From assembly GCA_023653785.1 (NCBI GenBank), contig JAMKCH010014126.1, positions 1 through 64,000 on the forward strand: a stretch of DNA of 64,000 nt, in the 5' to 3' direction. Position 1 is the first letter of the stretch. Each line of letters opens with the position of its first letter. Made by a program: the position numbers and the translations under genes. The stretch is from Ophioderma brevispina (taxonomy: Eukaryota > Echinodermata > Ophiuroidea > Amphilepidida > Ophiodermatidae). A model generated the notes under the pieces. The model saw only the letters and a program-made list of their open reading frames with translations, was not told the origin of the DNA and made no database searches. This document shows positions 56,501-64,000 of the stretch, piece after piece.

Positions 56501-59500
56501 ATAAGTACTGGTCTACTCATCCGGGTCACGTGCCGTTGGCTAGCCTTTATCATCGGCTCTCGTTTCGTAGTATCACTCCGCGACACACACACTGCGCGCA
56601 CTTTCTAATAAATCCGAATCTTAGTTCATCGCAGCCTTGGTTCATCGGAGGTGAAAAAAAGTGTGTTTCAACGAGGCCCGTGTTGCGTTTGGTCACCCTT
56701 ATGACCACTTCTTGGGAGTGTTTTAGCATGCAAGTGAACGAAAAGGCATTCTAAAATGTTCATGTTATTTCCTAAGTAGCGGCTACCATTACAGTCTCCT
56801 GCCTATAGTTCATGTAAAAAATACGGCGCATTTTACGCCAATTTACACGGCGACCTATGGCAATGCCCACCGCAAAATGGCCGCCCTATAACGTCCCCTA
56901 CCGCAAATGGCCGACTTGTGACGTCCAGCGTAGATCACCCTATATTTAAATAACACTTTACACACTTTGCTGTACCAATAATAAAGTTGGGTAATACTAC
57001 ATGACTTTGCCGACCTCTATTGTCACACTGGTCATCAATATTTAATAAACAATAACAGTAGTTTCAAATTACTTTCAGATTTCCTGTTTTGAAAATCAAA
57101 GTTTACAATTTTGTCTTGTCCCACATTTAGCAGTGTTTATTTTTTTTGGACCGTGGTAGTAAGTTTGCCCATTTCTCTCTAGCTTTTTTGCCTTAATCGC
57201 ACATCAAAGTCGGTTCAACGTGTCTCGCGCGACCACTGAGTGTGGAAACCGTGAAGACACGTTTTGCATAGTCTGTCCACCAATTCGTTAGGAGAACAAG
57301 AAAACTACTATATAATTCTGAAGTAATATCCCCTGAACTATCATGTACGATTGTGCCATGTTGCTTCACGAATAAAGGACATGCTTCCTATACTCAAACC
57401 TGTGCAAATTGTTTAACGTCTTTGTAAAATGAGTAAGAACTATGTTACGTTTATTCCTCTAACCTTGTCAGTCGACAAGTGGACCCAACTATAACTTGTC
57501 CACAACCGGTTACCTCTACGGTACCCTGTGGAACCCCTAACACGCAGGTGTCCACCTTAGCCCGGCAGTGGCAACAGATAACTGTGGAGCAGCAAGCGCT
57601 GTCTTCAGCAGTGGTAACATCGATTTCATTCCTGTGGTAACTTCTTCTTGGCACCATTCAATACGGGTGTTACACAGGTGACTGCAACGGGAACTGATAC
57701 CAGTGGTAAGAATGCTACTTGCACGTTCTCGGTTACTGTTAATCAAGGTGATTTTCTTTAATGTTCCTATCACTTTAAAGCTTGCAAATGCAAATGGTGC
57801 GCCCGCAGGCGGAGTGCCCGCCCATCTCTCTGTCATTGGCGTTTGGGCCAAACTCCCTTTGCTGTGGGGGTTCGCCACTCCTCCCGCACAGCGAGTCTGT
57901 TTTGCATTCCCAGCATATGCCGTACCCATTTATACACCTGGGTGGAGAGAGGCAAGCGAGGTCAAAGTGCCTTGCCAAAGTGTACAACACATTGGCGACA
58001 GCGGGGCTCGAACCCACAACCTTACGCTTTTGAGGCGAGCGCTGATCCACTGTACCACAAGTCCCTTCAAAGCTTAGCTGCCTATATTTAAATGGTCATG
58101 AATTTATTTCGGGCCCACAAAGTTCATATGTGATTGTAGTATAGAATCAATAAGTTTACAATTTGAGAAATTGACCCAGCAATTTGGTCCTCATAAGAGG
58201 TCCGTGATTGTTATTTGGATGCGTCCTCGATAACTTGTTAAAGATGGGCTAATAGGGGTTGTATCAACCAAACGTCATTGGTAATTCGATGAGGACTGAA
58301 ATTCAGCCGATATATCAAAATAACCAATTCATGTGTTGGACACTTGTTTTATCTTATCTGTTGCTTGGACCCAATACATAAGGACCTACCCAGATAGCAT
58401 GAATACGGTAGTACGTTGGCCCAACGTTGGCGCAACGTAGTCATGAACGTTGGTATGAAATGTATCATTCACCAATCCGGAATAAATGTGTTACAATGTT
58501 TCACATTTGCGGGGGTGAGGTGTTAGGTTTTAACCACACATCAACACTTGTAGTGTTTTCGTGTCAAGATAATTATGGATATTAAATATTTGATCGTCCA
58601 CACCTTGATTATGCGTCAGCTGCTTGGGATCCCTATACACAGAAAAATATCAAAGATCTTGAAAGTGCCCAAAATGCAGCAGCCCGCTTCATAACTAACA
58701 CCTATGGGAAGGATACCAGCATCTCGGCTATAAAATCTAAACTTGACTGGCCCCCACTTCAGGAGCGACGCCGCAGGAGTAGACTTGCATGTTTTTACAA
58801 AAATTTTCAACGGGGACATCGATATAAACCATGACGAATACATTGCACCAAAGCCAGACCGTGCCAGGAGGGGACACAATAGCCAGTTTCATGTTGATTG
58901 TACAAAAACAGATGCATACGCCAACTCATTCTTCAAAAGAACCATAGTGGACTGGAATAAACTCCCACAGACTACTATCGATCAGACTACTACTCAAGCC
59001 TTTAAACAGACTCTGGCAAGTGACTATAGCGGTTCTCGCCTCCATAGTTAGCACCACTCTCTCCACACCCCCAGTTAAAACTACCATTTTGGAGTATTTT
59101 GGAGGTTTCCATAACCAAGAACCAAGATATTAACTAGTAAATTTATTGTAATACATTAATATTTTCTATTTGATATATGATTTTATTTACATTTAAAACA
59201 ATGCATGTATTAACATTACAATAGGATCAAGGTTTTGGCCATAAATAAGGTTAAGTTTCTTTGAAGACGTTCATCAAGTTTGTTGTAGTTCAATGAGGAA
59301 AAATATTCATTGTAACAAACCAAAATCAGACTCACATGATTGACCATCTGGATAAGGCAGAAAGGTACAGAGATCATGAACAGAGACGAGGGACCCTTTT
59401 TAAGTCCTCTTCTAGCTGTTAGTGAGCCCTCTATTGGTGCGATTAAACCAGTCAAGAATGAAGGATCCTCCATCATTGTGAGGATGCTTGTCAATCAGAA

Positions 59501-60834
59501 CAGGCGAAACCGTCAATCATGTGAATCTGATTTTGGTTTTGTTACAATGTTTTCCCCTATCAATTTTTTATAAAGCATGACTTTTTAATACCAACCCAAT
59601 GTGTTCTTAAGGTGTCACAAGATTCTTTTGTTTTGCAGTTGACAATGCAGATCCAGTGATTACTTGCCCACAAACGGTAATTTCCAATGTTAACTGTGGT
59701 ACTCCAAGTACAGCGGTCCAATTTCCTCCAGCTACTGCTACGGATACCTGCGGATCGACAAGTGTAACCCACAGTAGCGGATCTATTGACTTAATTGATG
59801 TGGGAAGCGTGATATTGGGAACGTTTAATACAGGTGTAACACGAGTGACTGCTACGGCAACTGACACAAGCGGCAGAATGGCTAGCTGCATGTTCAGTGT
59901 AAACGTTGATCAAGGTATTTATTAGCTATCTTTCACCTACAATGAATTAATAGCCGCTTCCGACTTTCCTCTATCATTTGTTTCATCTTTTTTATATTTA
60001 ATTTTAAATGAATGTAAATAAATTTCGCAAAGTAATAATAATTTGTAACTGGCACTAGAGAAGTATGTTGATATAGATTTCGACAAAGCCAGATCGATAT
60101 TTGTATTACATGTTCGAATTCTTATCAATTTTAATGAATAATAATACTAATAATCCAAATTTATAAAACGCAAAACACAATAAGATTGTCTCGAAGCGCT
60201 AAATGTACTATTTTTATATTGAAGGAAACGATATTTAGTAGGTTCATGTCCATCCACGTCCAAATTATGTTTAGGATTTGATAACTTTCATATACAAAAT
60301 CTTGTTTTGGAGATTAAAGCTTACTATTATATCATTACCTATATTTTTAAATTATTGTTTTTTTCAAAGAAATGATTGTAAATAACTCGTAAAGTAATTG
60401 TTTTGTGTCATAAGACAAGTCAGTTCCAGTTAGTTGCAGTTATTTCCTACATGTAAGCTTTAATTTCCACACTTTGTTCTTTCACGGTACATACGGCAGA
60501 TACTTCCTATCTAATGCTTATCCATATTTTCTTAAATTATTGTCTTGTTTTCGCACAACAGTTGACGCCGCAAATCCAACAATCACCTGTACACCTAACA
60601 TAGCTCAAAGCATACCTTGTGGCACGCCGACTTTCACGGCAAATTTCCCAACCACAGCTCAAGATGACTGCGGAGTCGTCATGGTCACTTACTCAATAGC
60701 AGGGAGTACAATCGTTGGTTCGCAGACTCAAAGTTCTGCTCCATTCAATATTGGAACATCGGTTGTGACAGCAACAGCAACAGATGGAAGTGGCAAAACT
60801 TCAACTTGCACTACAACAGTAACCATAACTGAAA
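44493..60834 (+). CDS. secreted or cell-surface HYR-domain (hyalin-like) protein gene, 3' part outside the window
   Basis: Gene model read by eye: exon 1 (44493-44562), intact HYR exons at 48353-48646, 59639-59914 and 60562-60834, all + strand, all with GT-AG splice sites and phase-1 boundaries. Joined, they would give about 300 residues: a signal peptide plus three HYR modules. HYR is an immunoglobulin-like extracellular adhesion module, abundant in echinoderm hyalins and in sushi/EGF proteins. Five decayed modules lie in the intervening 11 kb. No terminal stop follows the last exon here (a donor GTAATG does), so the gene continues to the right. I cannot tell which HYR protein it is. Confidence 0.75.
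45547..45665. mobile_element. hairpin element, unit 1
   Basis: AGTGATGTTGCTGCTCCCGT and ..GACGGGCGCCGCAACATCGCT are inverted, and so are GGCTTCTTT / AAAGAAGCC. A near-identical unit follows at 45681. Each unit could fold into a hairpin of about 110 bp. It lies in intron 1 of the HYR gene. Confidence 0.75.
45681..45796. mobile_element. hairpin element, unit 2
   Basis: AGCGGTGCTGCGCTCCCGTG ... GACGGGAGGCCGCAACAGCGCT: inverted ends as in unit 1, from which it is separated by 15 bp. Two short inverted-repeat elements in tandem suggest local duplication or insertion of one into the edge of the other. Confidence 0.75.
45797..48352. other. remainder of intron 1
   Basis: AT-rich intronic sequence with a short telomere-like CCCTAACCC phrase at about 45966 and a CpG-richer stretch at 47080-47280. 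No further exon or element ends were recognised. Confidence 0.5.
48353..48646 (+). CDS. exon 2: HYR-like module 1 (intact)
   Basis: Acceptor ctacatAG, donor TCTG|GTAAGA; 294 bp, phase 1-1, open throughout. The reading starts VTISNCPPSNLNFASGG and contains SATVNFVPPPTASSD, YTLSYTWCD and GCQSCEFQFTVTSGS. The CPP start, the VNF.PP.A pattern and the final C.F.VTV strand are the HYR plan. The extra cysteines (TWCD, GCQSC) make it a divergent member. It is the first extracellular module after the signal peptide. Confidence 0.8.
49377..49733. mobile_element. MITE with CACTGTTAAAAA termini (copy 2)
   Basis: 357 bp, the same length as copy 1 at 7471-7827. The ends CACTGTTAAAAATTTCCGTAA and TTACGGAAACTTTTTTAACAGTG are inverses. 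TA is present immediately outside both ends (TA|CACTG and CAGTG|TA), supporting a TA target duplication as in Tc1/mariner-type elements. It sits in an intron of the HYR gene. Confidence 0.9.
50613..50680. repeat. GAGTCGAGTC-rich short tandem/palindromic motif
   Basis: ACTCGAGTCGAGTC and GTCGAGTCGAG recur several times within 70 bp in both orientations. A short degenerate satellite-like patch. Confidence 0.6.
51417..51714 (+). pseudogene. exon 3: HYR module with a one-base frameshift
   Basis: Good acceptor (cattttAG) and donor (CACAG|GTACAC), 298 bp, one base more than a multiple of three. Entering in phase 1 it reads QVTCNPSSVATSTSGSVTY and hits TAA at 51509-51511. Shifted by one base it continues ANFPNNNNVQITYSN, TFPVGTNTVTVTASDG and ATCSFTYVRT, the rest of a HYR domain. 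Removing one G at 51506-51507 restores agreement. Since the duplicate at 53.6 kb has the same shift, it is unlikely to be a random sequencing error. If skipped, the downstream frame is kept. Confidence 0.8.
51723..51925. mobile_element. hairpin element next to the exon 3 donor
   Basis: TTACGAGACTAGAAAACCGG at the left is the inverse of CCGGTTTTCTAAACCTCGTAA at the right. Inside, CAGTGAGAGCGCCCATACCC pairs with GGGCATGGGCGCTCTCACTG. About 200 bp, beginning within about 10 bp of the splice donor. The duplicated copy of this region (53928 on) lacks it, giving the pre-insertion sequence GGTACACCGTGAGCGAGCG. Confidence 0.9.
51926..52900. other. intronic DNA
   Basis: Includes the end of the duplicated segment; otherwise AT-rich intronic sequence. 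The 78-codon frame at 52303 has no domain. Confidence 0.45.
52901..53014. mobile_element. hairpin element with TGAGTCA/TGACTCA motifs
   Basis: GTCAAGTAACACACC..GAGTGAGTCAAATGACTCATTT is inverted as AAATGAGTC.GTTGACTCATTTAGGTGTGTTATTTGAC. The arms are about 38 bp with a loop of about 38 bp. Each arm holds TGAGTCA or TGACTCA words matching the AP-1 consensus. Non-coding. Confidence 0.75.
53320..53438. mobile_element. hairpin element in the duplicated segment
   Basis: ACCCACTTTGTCTGCTCC, then ATTCAGCAGCCTTGACGGAA, is inverted as TTCCGTCAAGGCTGCTGAAT, then GGGAGCAGACAAAGTGGGGT. Arms are about 55 bp with a short loop. The corresponding place in the left duplicate has no such palindrome. Confidence 0.85.
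53646..53928 (+). pseudogene. decayed duplicate of HYR exon 3
   Basis: VTCTPSSGATSGS, ANFPNNN-like, LPFTQQNHVVQTFPAGTNT and FTYVRT are recognisable in three frames. The acceptor AG of exon 3 is replaced (ttttag becomes ttcacc), several one-base indels are present, and the conserved cysteine of ATCSF has become a non-Cys codon (attggttc). The donor CACAG|GTACAC is kept. It shares the exon 3 frameshift before ANFP. It cannot be spliced or translated as a module. Confidence 0.8.
53966..54907. other. intronic DNA
   Basis: A segment at about 54217-54490 has TTTAC/GTAAA-type inverted words and could be an old MITE; edges are not clear. Nothing else recognised. Confidence 0.4.
54908..55191. mobile_element. 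long palindromic element (arms about 135 bp)
   Basis: ATAGGCTGGTATTCTGAAGG at the left is mirrored by CTTTCAGAATACCACCACTAT at the right. Inner pairs are GGTTAGTCCTATAAGA / CTTTAGGACTAACC and GAGAAAATTCCTTATGAATG / CATCCATAAGAATTTTCTC, almost meeting at a short centre near 55040-55055. It ends about 35 bp before the decayed module at 55227. A long inverted-repeat, non-autonomous DNA element. Confidence 0.85.
55227..55518 (+). pseudogene. decayed HYR module
   Basis: Acceptor caaatcAG and donor CCAG|GTAGGT bound 292 bp. Pieces of a HYR domain appear in different frames: ILCPTSQNV near the start, PTATVIFSQATSAAA, TSNPAGASFAAPGWKSG and NGTFPVST. After one more shift comes ITYTITAIVTDSANAFQQCTF, followed by an in-frame TAA just before the donor. 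Similarity to other modules is weaker than for the rest, but the order of motifs is right. Confidence 0.65.
55519..56175. other. intronic DNA
   Basis: AT-rich; no element ends or exons recognised. Confidence 0.45.
56176..56448 (+). pseudogene. decayed HYR module, duplicate a
   Basis: After acceptor tgcccAG the reading gives TVTCPQPVTSTVPCGTANT, then a stop in ACTTAG. In another frame it continues SPAVATDNCGAASAVFSTSG, VGNFLLATFTTGVTPLTATAT and a shifted STARSRLLLIK that stands for STCTVSVTVNQ. Donor CAAG|GTGAGC is good. At least three one-base indels separate it from the intact module at 59639, to which it is closely related. Very similar to the module at 57472. Confidence 0.8.
56449..57471. 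other. intronic DNA
   Basis: The first part resembles the sequence after the 57.7-kb donor. The rest is mixed composition with no recognised element. Open frames here are short and domain-free. Confidence 0.45.
57472..57747 (+). pseudogene. decayed HYR module, duplicate b
   Basis: Acceptor cttgtcAG, donor CAAG|GTGATT, 276 bp, exactly the length of the intact module at 59639. Reading: VD, then after a one-base loss DPTITCPQPVTSTVPCGTPNT, then a shift to SPAVATDNCGAASAVFSSGN, then another to NFFLAPFNTGVTQVTATGTD, TSGKNATCTFSVTVNQ. The indels cancel in length but leave internal stops. All four HYR cysteines remain visible. With so little other decay, each indel should be checked against raw reads before calling it dead. 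Confidence 0.8.
57784..58068 (-). mobile_element. tRNA-derived SINE flanked by AAAGCTT
   Basis: On the - strand the tRNA-like head (58062-57995) has A-box-like GGTACAGTGGATCAGCG and B box GGTTCGAGCCC. A body of about 200 bp ends in an A-rich segment (GCAAATGC on the + strand). AAAGCTT is found at 57777-57783 and again at 58069-58075, a likely target duplication. The paralogous sequence after the 56.4-kb module appears to lack the SINE. Confidence 0.75.
58069..58569. other. intronic DNA
   Basis: Nothing recognised. Confidence 0.4.
58570..59050 (+). pseudogene. non-LTR retroelement fragment, RT C-terminal domain
   Basis: Reading ASAAWDPYTQKNIKDLESAQ, NAAARFITNTYG, LDWPPLQERRRRSRLACFYK, then after one shift ... 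YANSFFKRTIVDWNKLPQTT, ending with a stop at 59051. This is the characteristic C-terminal region of CR1/L2/Jockey-like ORF2 (thumb and beyond: YA..WDP, R..R.....K, R....WN.LP). Only the 3' end was inserted, in the sense orientation of the HYR gene intron. Confidence 0.85.
59051..59638. other. intronic DNA
   Basis: AT-rich; probably includes the 3' UTR of the retroelement fragment. The acceptor of the next exon is preceded by a T-rich tract (tcttttgttttgcAG). Confidence 0.5.
59639..59914 (+). CDS. HYR module (intact)
   Basis: Acceptor ttttgcAG, donor CAAG|GTATTT, 276 bp, phase 1-1, open throughout; 92 residues. It starts VDNADPVITCPQTV, has CGTPSTAVQFPPATATD, DTCGS, LGTFNTGVTRVTATATD and ends ASCMFSVNVDQ. 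Cysteines are at 10, 20, 38 and 84 of the module. The start (DP.I.CP), the V.FPPA.ATD centre and the G...VT.TATD..G....C.F.V.V end are the full HYR consensus. About the usual 80-90 residues for the family. Confidence 0.92.
59915..60561. other. intron
   Basis: 647-bp AT-rich intron. No element was recognised in it, unlike the other introns of the gene. Confidence 0.7.
60562..60834 (+). CDS. HYR module (intact), last exon seen
   Basis: Acceptor cgcacaacAG, donor GAAA|GTAATG, 273 bp, phase 1-1, open; 91 residues. Starts VDAANPTITCTPNIAQSIPC, with FTANFPTTAQDDCG, APFNIGTSVVTATATDGSG and STCTTTVTITE. Cysteines at 10, 20, 37 and 83 keep the spacing of the preceding module. It must splice onward to an exon right of the window, since reading through the donor meets a stop only after unrelated codons. 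Confidence 0.92.
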
Positions 60835-63800
60835 GTAATGCATTCAATTTTTTAAAACAAATATGAACAAAAAGTCAACAAATTTAACCTGAACATCCAT
60901 TCTATTATAAATATGAACATGTTGTCATACTTTCTATTATCAGAACTTCATTCTATTATAAATACGAGCACGTTTTCATGCTTAATTTTAAAACCTAATA
61001 ACATACAATTTGCGAATATTTTTCCGGGTAGCAAAGTAAAACCAAACCTTGTCCGCCTTTGACATAGGATAATGATTGTCCCTCATTTACATGAAATTAT
61101 TTCATCACCCAGCGGACGCTTTGCGAGCACTACGACCCGCATTTGTGTCTATTCACATATTGTCTCCTTTTATACTTAGATCTTTTAATAATATGCCGAA
61201 CATGAAAAGAAATTGATAAAGAAAGCCCACCAAAATTAGTCCCCTATAGCTTGGTAAAAGTGTTAACAGATCACAGAAGTGTAGTTACATGCACTCATTG
61301 GTCATGGCTCCTCGATGTTAACTAACAGGTCTAAACATAGAGTAATGTAATGTCGCATTTTAAACTAACAATAACAAATATTTGTTTCATTTTTACGCAG
61401 GTGACAATAACATACATAGTTATACTATAGTAGTGTGCAGTGTATCACAGATTGACGACGCAAAAGACTTACAAGTGACATGATAACATCTACTCTTGTA
61501 ATAATTTCGGTTTCATCAATATACAGCCTGGCTCAAAAAAAATGGTACAATCAAAAACCGATTTTTTCAATATTATATCTCAACATAAGTAAGTCGTTTT
61601 GTATATCCATAAAGAGAAAGACCATGCTTTTTTAGGATTTTTTGTTTCATCTCATTTGCTTGTTTCAATTCAGAGATAACTCCAGTTAATGCGGAACACA
61701 AAAGTCGAGTTTGTGGCACTTTCTGGTTGTGTGGAGTTAAAACGGTGAACGAATTTGTAACCATTAGTTTATTCACACGAATAGATATGAATCTTGAAAA
61801 AGGGCTTAACTTCATAAAGAAACCCTAAAGATCCGAAACGCTACGTATGGTGGAAGTTAGTCCAGTAATTTGCTTTTAAGATAAGTGATACGTTCGACAT
61901 ACTGTTTGTTAACCATGTGTGCGCGCTGGCGTAAAACAACCTGGAGAGAGAGTTTTTATTGTCTTGAGTATCATGCAACGCAAATTCATCAACCCAACCC
62001 TGTTGATACTTTGCTTTCCAATTCAAATATTTATTGACTTCAACAATAGTAAATGCACACAAGATATGAATATTTTTAAACATTCTTAGGATTTGAGTTG
62101 TTTTTTTTGGTTTCATTATACAACCTACCCTTTCTTGCATGATTTTAAGAAAGCCAGTTCCATTTCATTGACGTGCATAAATATTGTATTGCTTATTGTT
62201 TATGAAAAACGAAGATAATTTATCATTGAACTGATTAATGTTGACTATTAAACGTGTGTCGATAAACTAGACTCTTTTGTTTACTTTAAAGCGTGTTTGT
62301 TTTCTCTTGTCAAGTTGGCAATCGTTTGTGAGCTTCCAAACCGCATGACATAAACTGGGGCGAAGTCAACTCGCCCATGCATAAAAGTGGCACAGAAGCA
62401 ATTTTGATATCGCCGAATTGTTTATAATCTCTGGATTGACAAACGCAAATAAGATGAACAAACACCATTGGAAAGCCTGTTCTTTGTTCTTTAATATTAT
62501 ACCAGTAAGAGTGACTTATTTTGCAATTTCATATTTACCAATTTTTTTTCTGATTGACCATTTTTTTTTGAGACAGCTTGTAGTCCCAGTCCATGAGCAC
62601 ACTAGACACAAAACATTACGAGTTTACTAGGCATAGTGGAGGGGCCTATGTTCCTCCAGAGAGTGAATTTTTTATGAAGTTCATGTTTATTGTTGGCAAC
62701 CATAATAAATGTATTCTAACGGGTCTGACTATTCAAGAAAAACGATGTTGCGATTTTTTCCGTTGACCTTTCGTGACATGACACGAGTCAAAGTCAATGG
62801 GTCATGCATCGTTGCAAAGTATTCAGACCTTGGTACAAAATGTTGCAATTTCACAAGGAATAATTGTACATGATATTTATTTTGTTAATTGACTTTTGTT
62901 TTCTTGTTAGATGCAAATAAGCTAATTAGAGACAATAATATGCATAAATTTGCCTTATTCAGACCTATTCGGGTGAGTCCAGTCCAACGCAGAGTTAGGC
63001 CTCATGTTTTCGCACAATGTATAGTGATCTCTACACAACCCCATTCTACCTGCGATTTGTTATGCCAATGGCTAAGGCAAGTGTTTCATGCAAATGCATC
63101 AGGAAATGGTGATGTTGTCTATAATTCCATCCCTCGTCTTAGCAGCCTTTTTTGTAACCGGTTTTACTAATGCGGGGGGGGGGGTGGTGGTTAACCATCC
63201 CCCTCCCCTCTGAGAATTCGTTATAAAACGCACCACCCGATCCTTATGTTTTTTATACCAATTGCTAGCTATGTGTCCTCCTCTTTCCATTGGGATACCA
63301 ACCTACGTCCACCATACCATAGTATGGCGTCATAACATGGCGTCATAAATTCTTGTGCCGCAAAATTGTGCATTTTCCATAGAATAGGCGAAATCCAATT
63401 TGCGCTAAAATGTAGGAATATCTGATTTTCATGCGGTTTTTCATCTTTTTTCTAACTATGGCAATTTGAACTAGTTTTTTTAACAATACACTCAGTTTTA
63501 GAGAGCCATCTGTGTTCATAATTTTTTCAAAAATGTACCATAGCATATTCTGTAGCTGGCACCCCCCCTCCCCACCCTTCGACTTTGAAGGCATACACTA
63601 ACCCCGGTTAAGTTCACCTTCACATTTTTTCGCTAAAAATGACCATAAAGGATGATAGAATGATTCCTATAAGCTTTTTACGACAGCTTTTGGCAATTTA
63701 GTAGCGGCACCGGAGCCCGTCACTAGGGTGTGTGTTCCACAGTTCACCCCGCACACCCCCCCCCCCCCCCCCTGGAGACGAGAGCTAAACTATAGGATGA

Positions 63801-64000
63801 ATTGTTAAGTTATACAGGAAACACCACGATTTCACACTACAGAGACAGAATAGTTATGTTCTAGTTATCTTTTCAGTCTCAGTCCACATGTGTGATTTTT
63901 AATTATTCTTTCCATCCATGGCCCCAGGGGCAGGTCACTTTTCATTCATAAGGGAAATCTGGTGCGACCCAAGAAACCGTAAAAGGTGTATACATATTTA
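60835..64000. other. intron or unassigned DNA to the window end
   Basis: AT-rich sequence with G/C homopolymers at about 63173-63185 and 63757-63772. No further HYR exon was found, so the next exon lies more than 3.1 kb away. A phrase ATTGACGACGC after CACAG near 61450 faintly resembles a module start but has no continuation. The domain-free frames in this stretch are not supported as genes. Confidence 0.5.

Noticed and set aside
61431..61490. A further HYR module start (CACAG followed by ATTGACGACGC)
   Set aside because: Only about 10 codons resemble a module start; no CP motif, no VTATATD strand and no donor follow.

Overview
The window looks like intergenic and intronic DNA of an invertebrate deuterostome, most likely an echinoderm. 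The inference rests on a multi-exon gene of hyalin-type (HYR) domains, on abundant decayed non-LTR and Penelope-like retroelements, on many short inverted-repeat elements (MITEs), and on the frequent AGGCCTA word. There are no operons, bacterial promoters, CRISPR arrays or long intact ORFs. Small indels are common in recognisable coding stretches, so some breaks could be assembly errors rather than true decay.

Layout: 0-3 kb is AT-rich with microsatellites and a CpG-rich patch (1.46-1.64 kb, more weakly at 1.85-2.1 kb). 3.4-6.5 kb holds two Penelope-like element fragments in inverted orientation; the left one carries a hammerhead-ribozyme-like core. 6.6-16.3 kb is a nested insertion: a + strand RTE-like non-LTR element interrupted by two inverted-repeat DNA elements and by a roughly 5.1-kb CR1/L2-like element on the - strand. 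16.4-19.4 kb has MITEs and a second, unrelated non-LTR RT fragment. 20.0-21.3 kb is a duplicated, extremely strand-asymmetric pyrimidine block. 22.8-25.3 kb is an approximately 84-bp minisatellite. 29.6-30.9 kb is a striking cluster of the palindrome CAACGCGTTG spaced at about 19-21 bp, with a CCAGTTG-rich element inserted in it. 32.3-43.5 kb contains a 1.5-kb fold-back element, several MITEs, retroelement 3' ends and a SINE.

44.5-60.8 kb (continuing beyond the window) is the only convincing host gene: a signal-peptide exon followed by HYR-domain exons, all on the + strand and all bounded by phase-1 introns. Three HYR exons are intact (48353-48646, 59639-59914, 60562-60834). Five more modules between them (about 51.4, 53.6, 55.2, 56.2 and 57.5 kb) are recognisable but carry frameshifts or stops. 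Because every module is phase 1-1, broken ones can be skipped without losing frame. Two of the broken modules are local duplications, and comparison of the duplicates exposes empty sites for a hairpin element and probably for a SINE.

All calls come from reading the sequence by eye. No alignment, folding or database search was run, so element boundaries are approximate unless terminal repeats define them.
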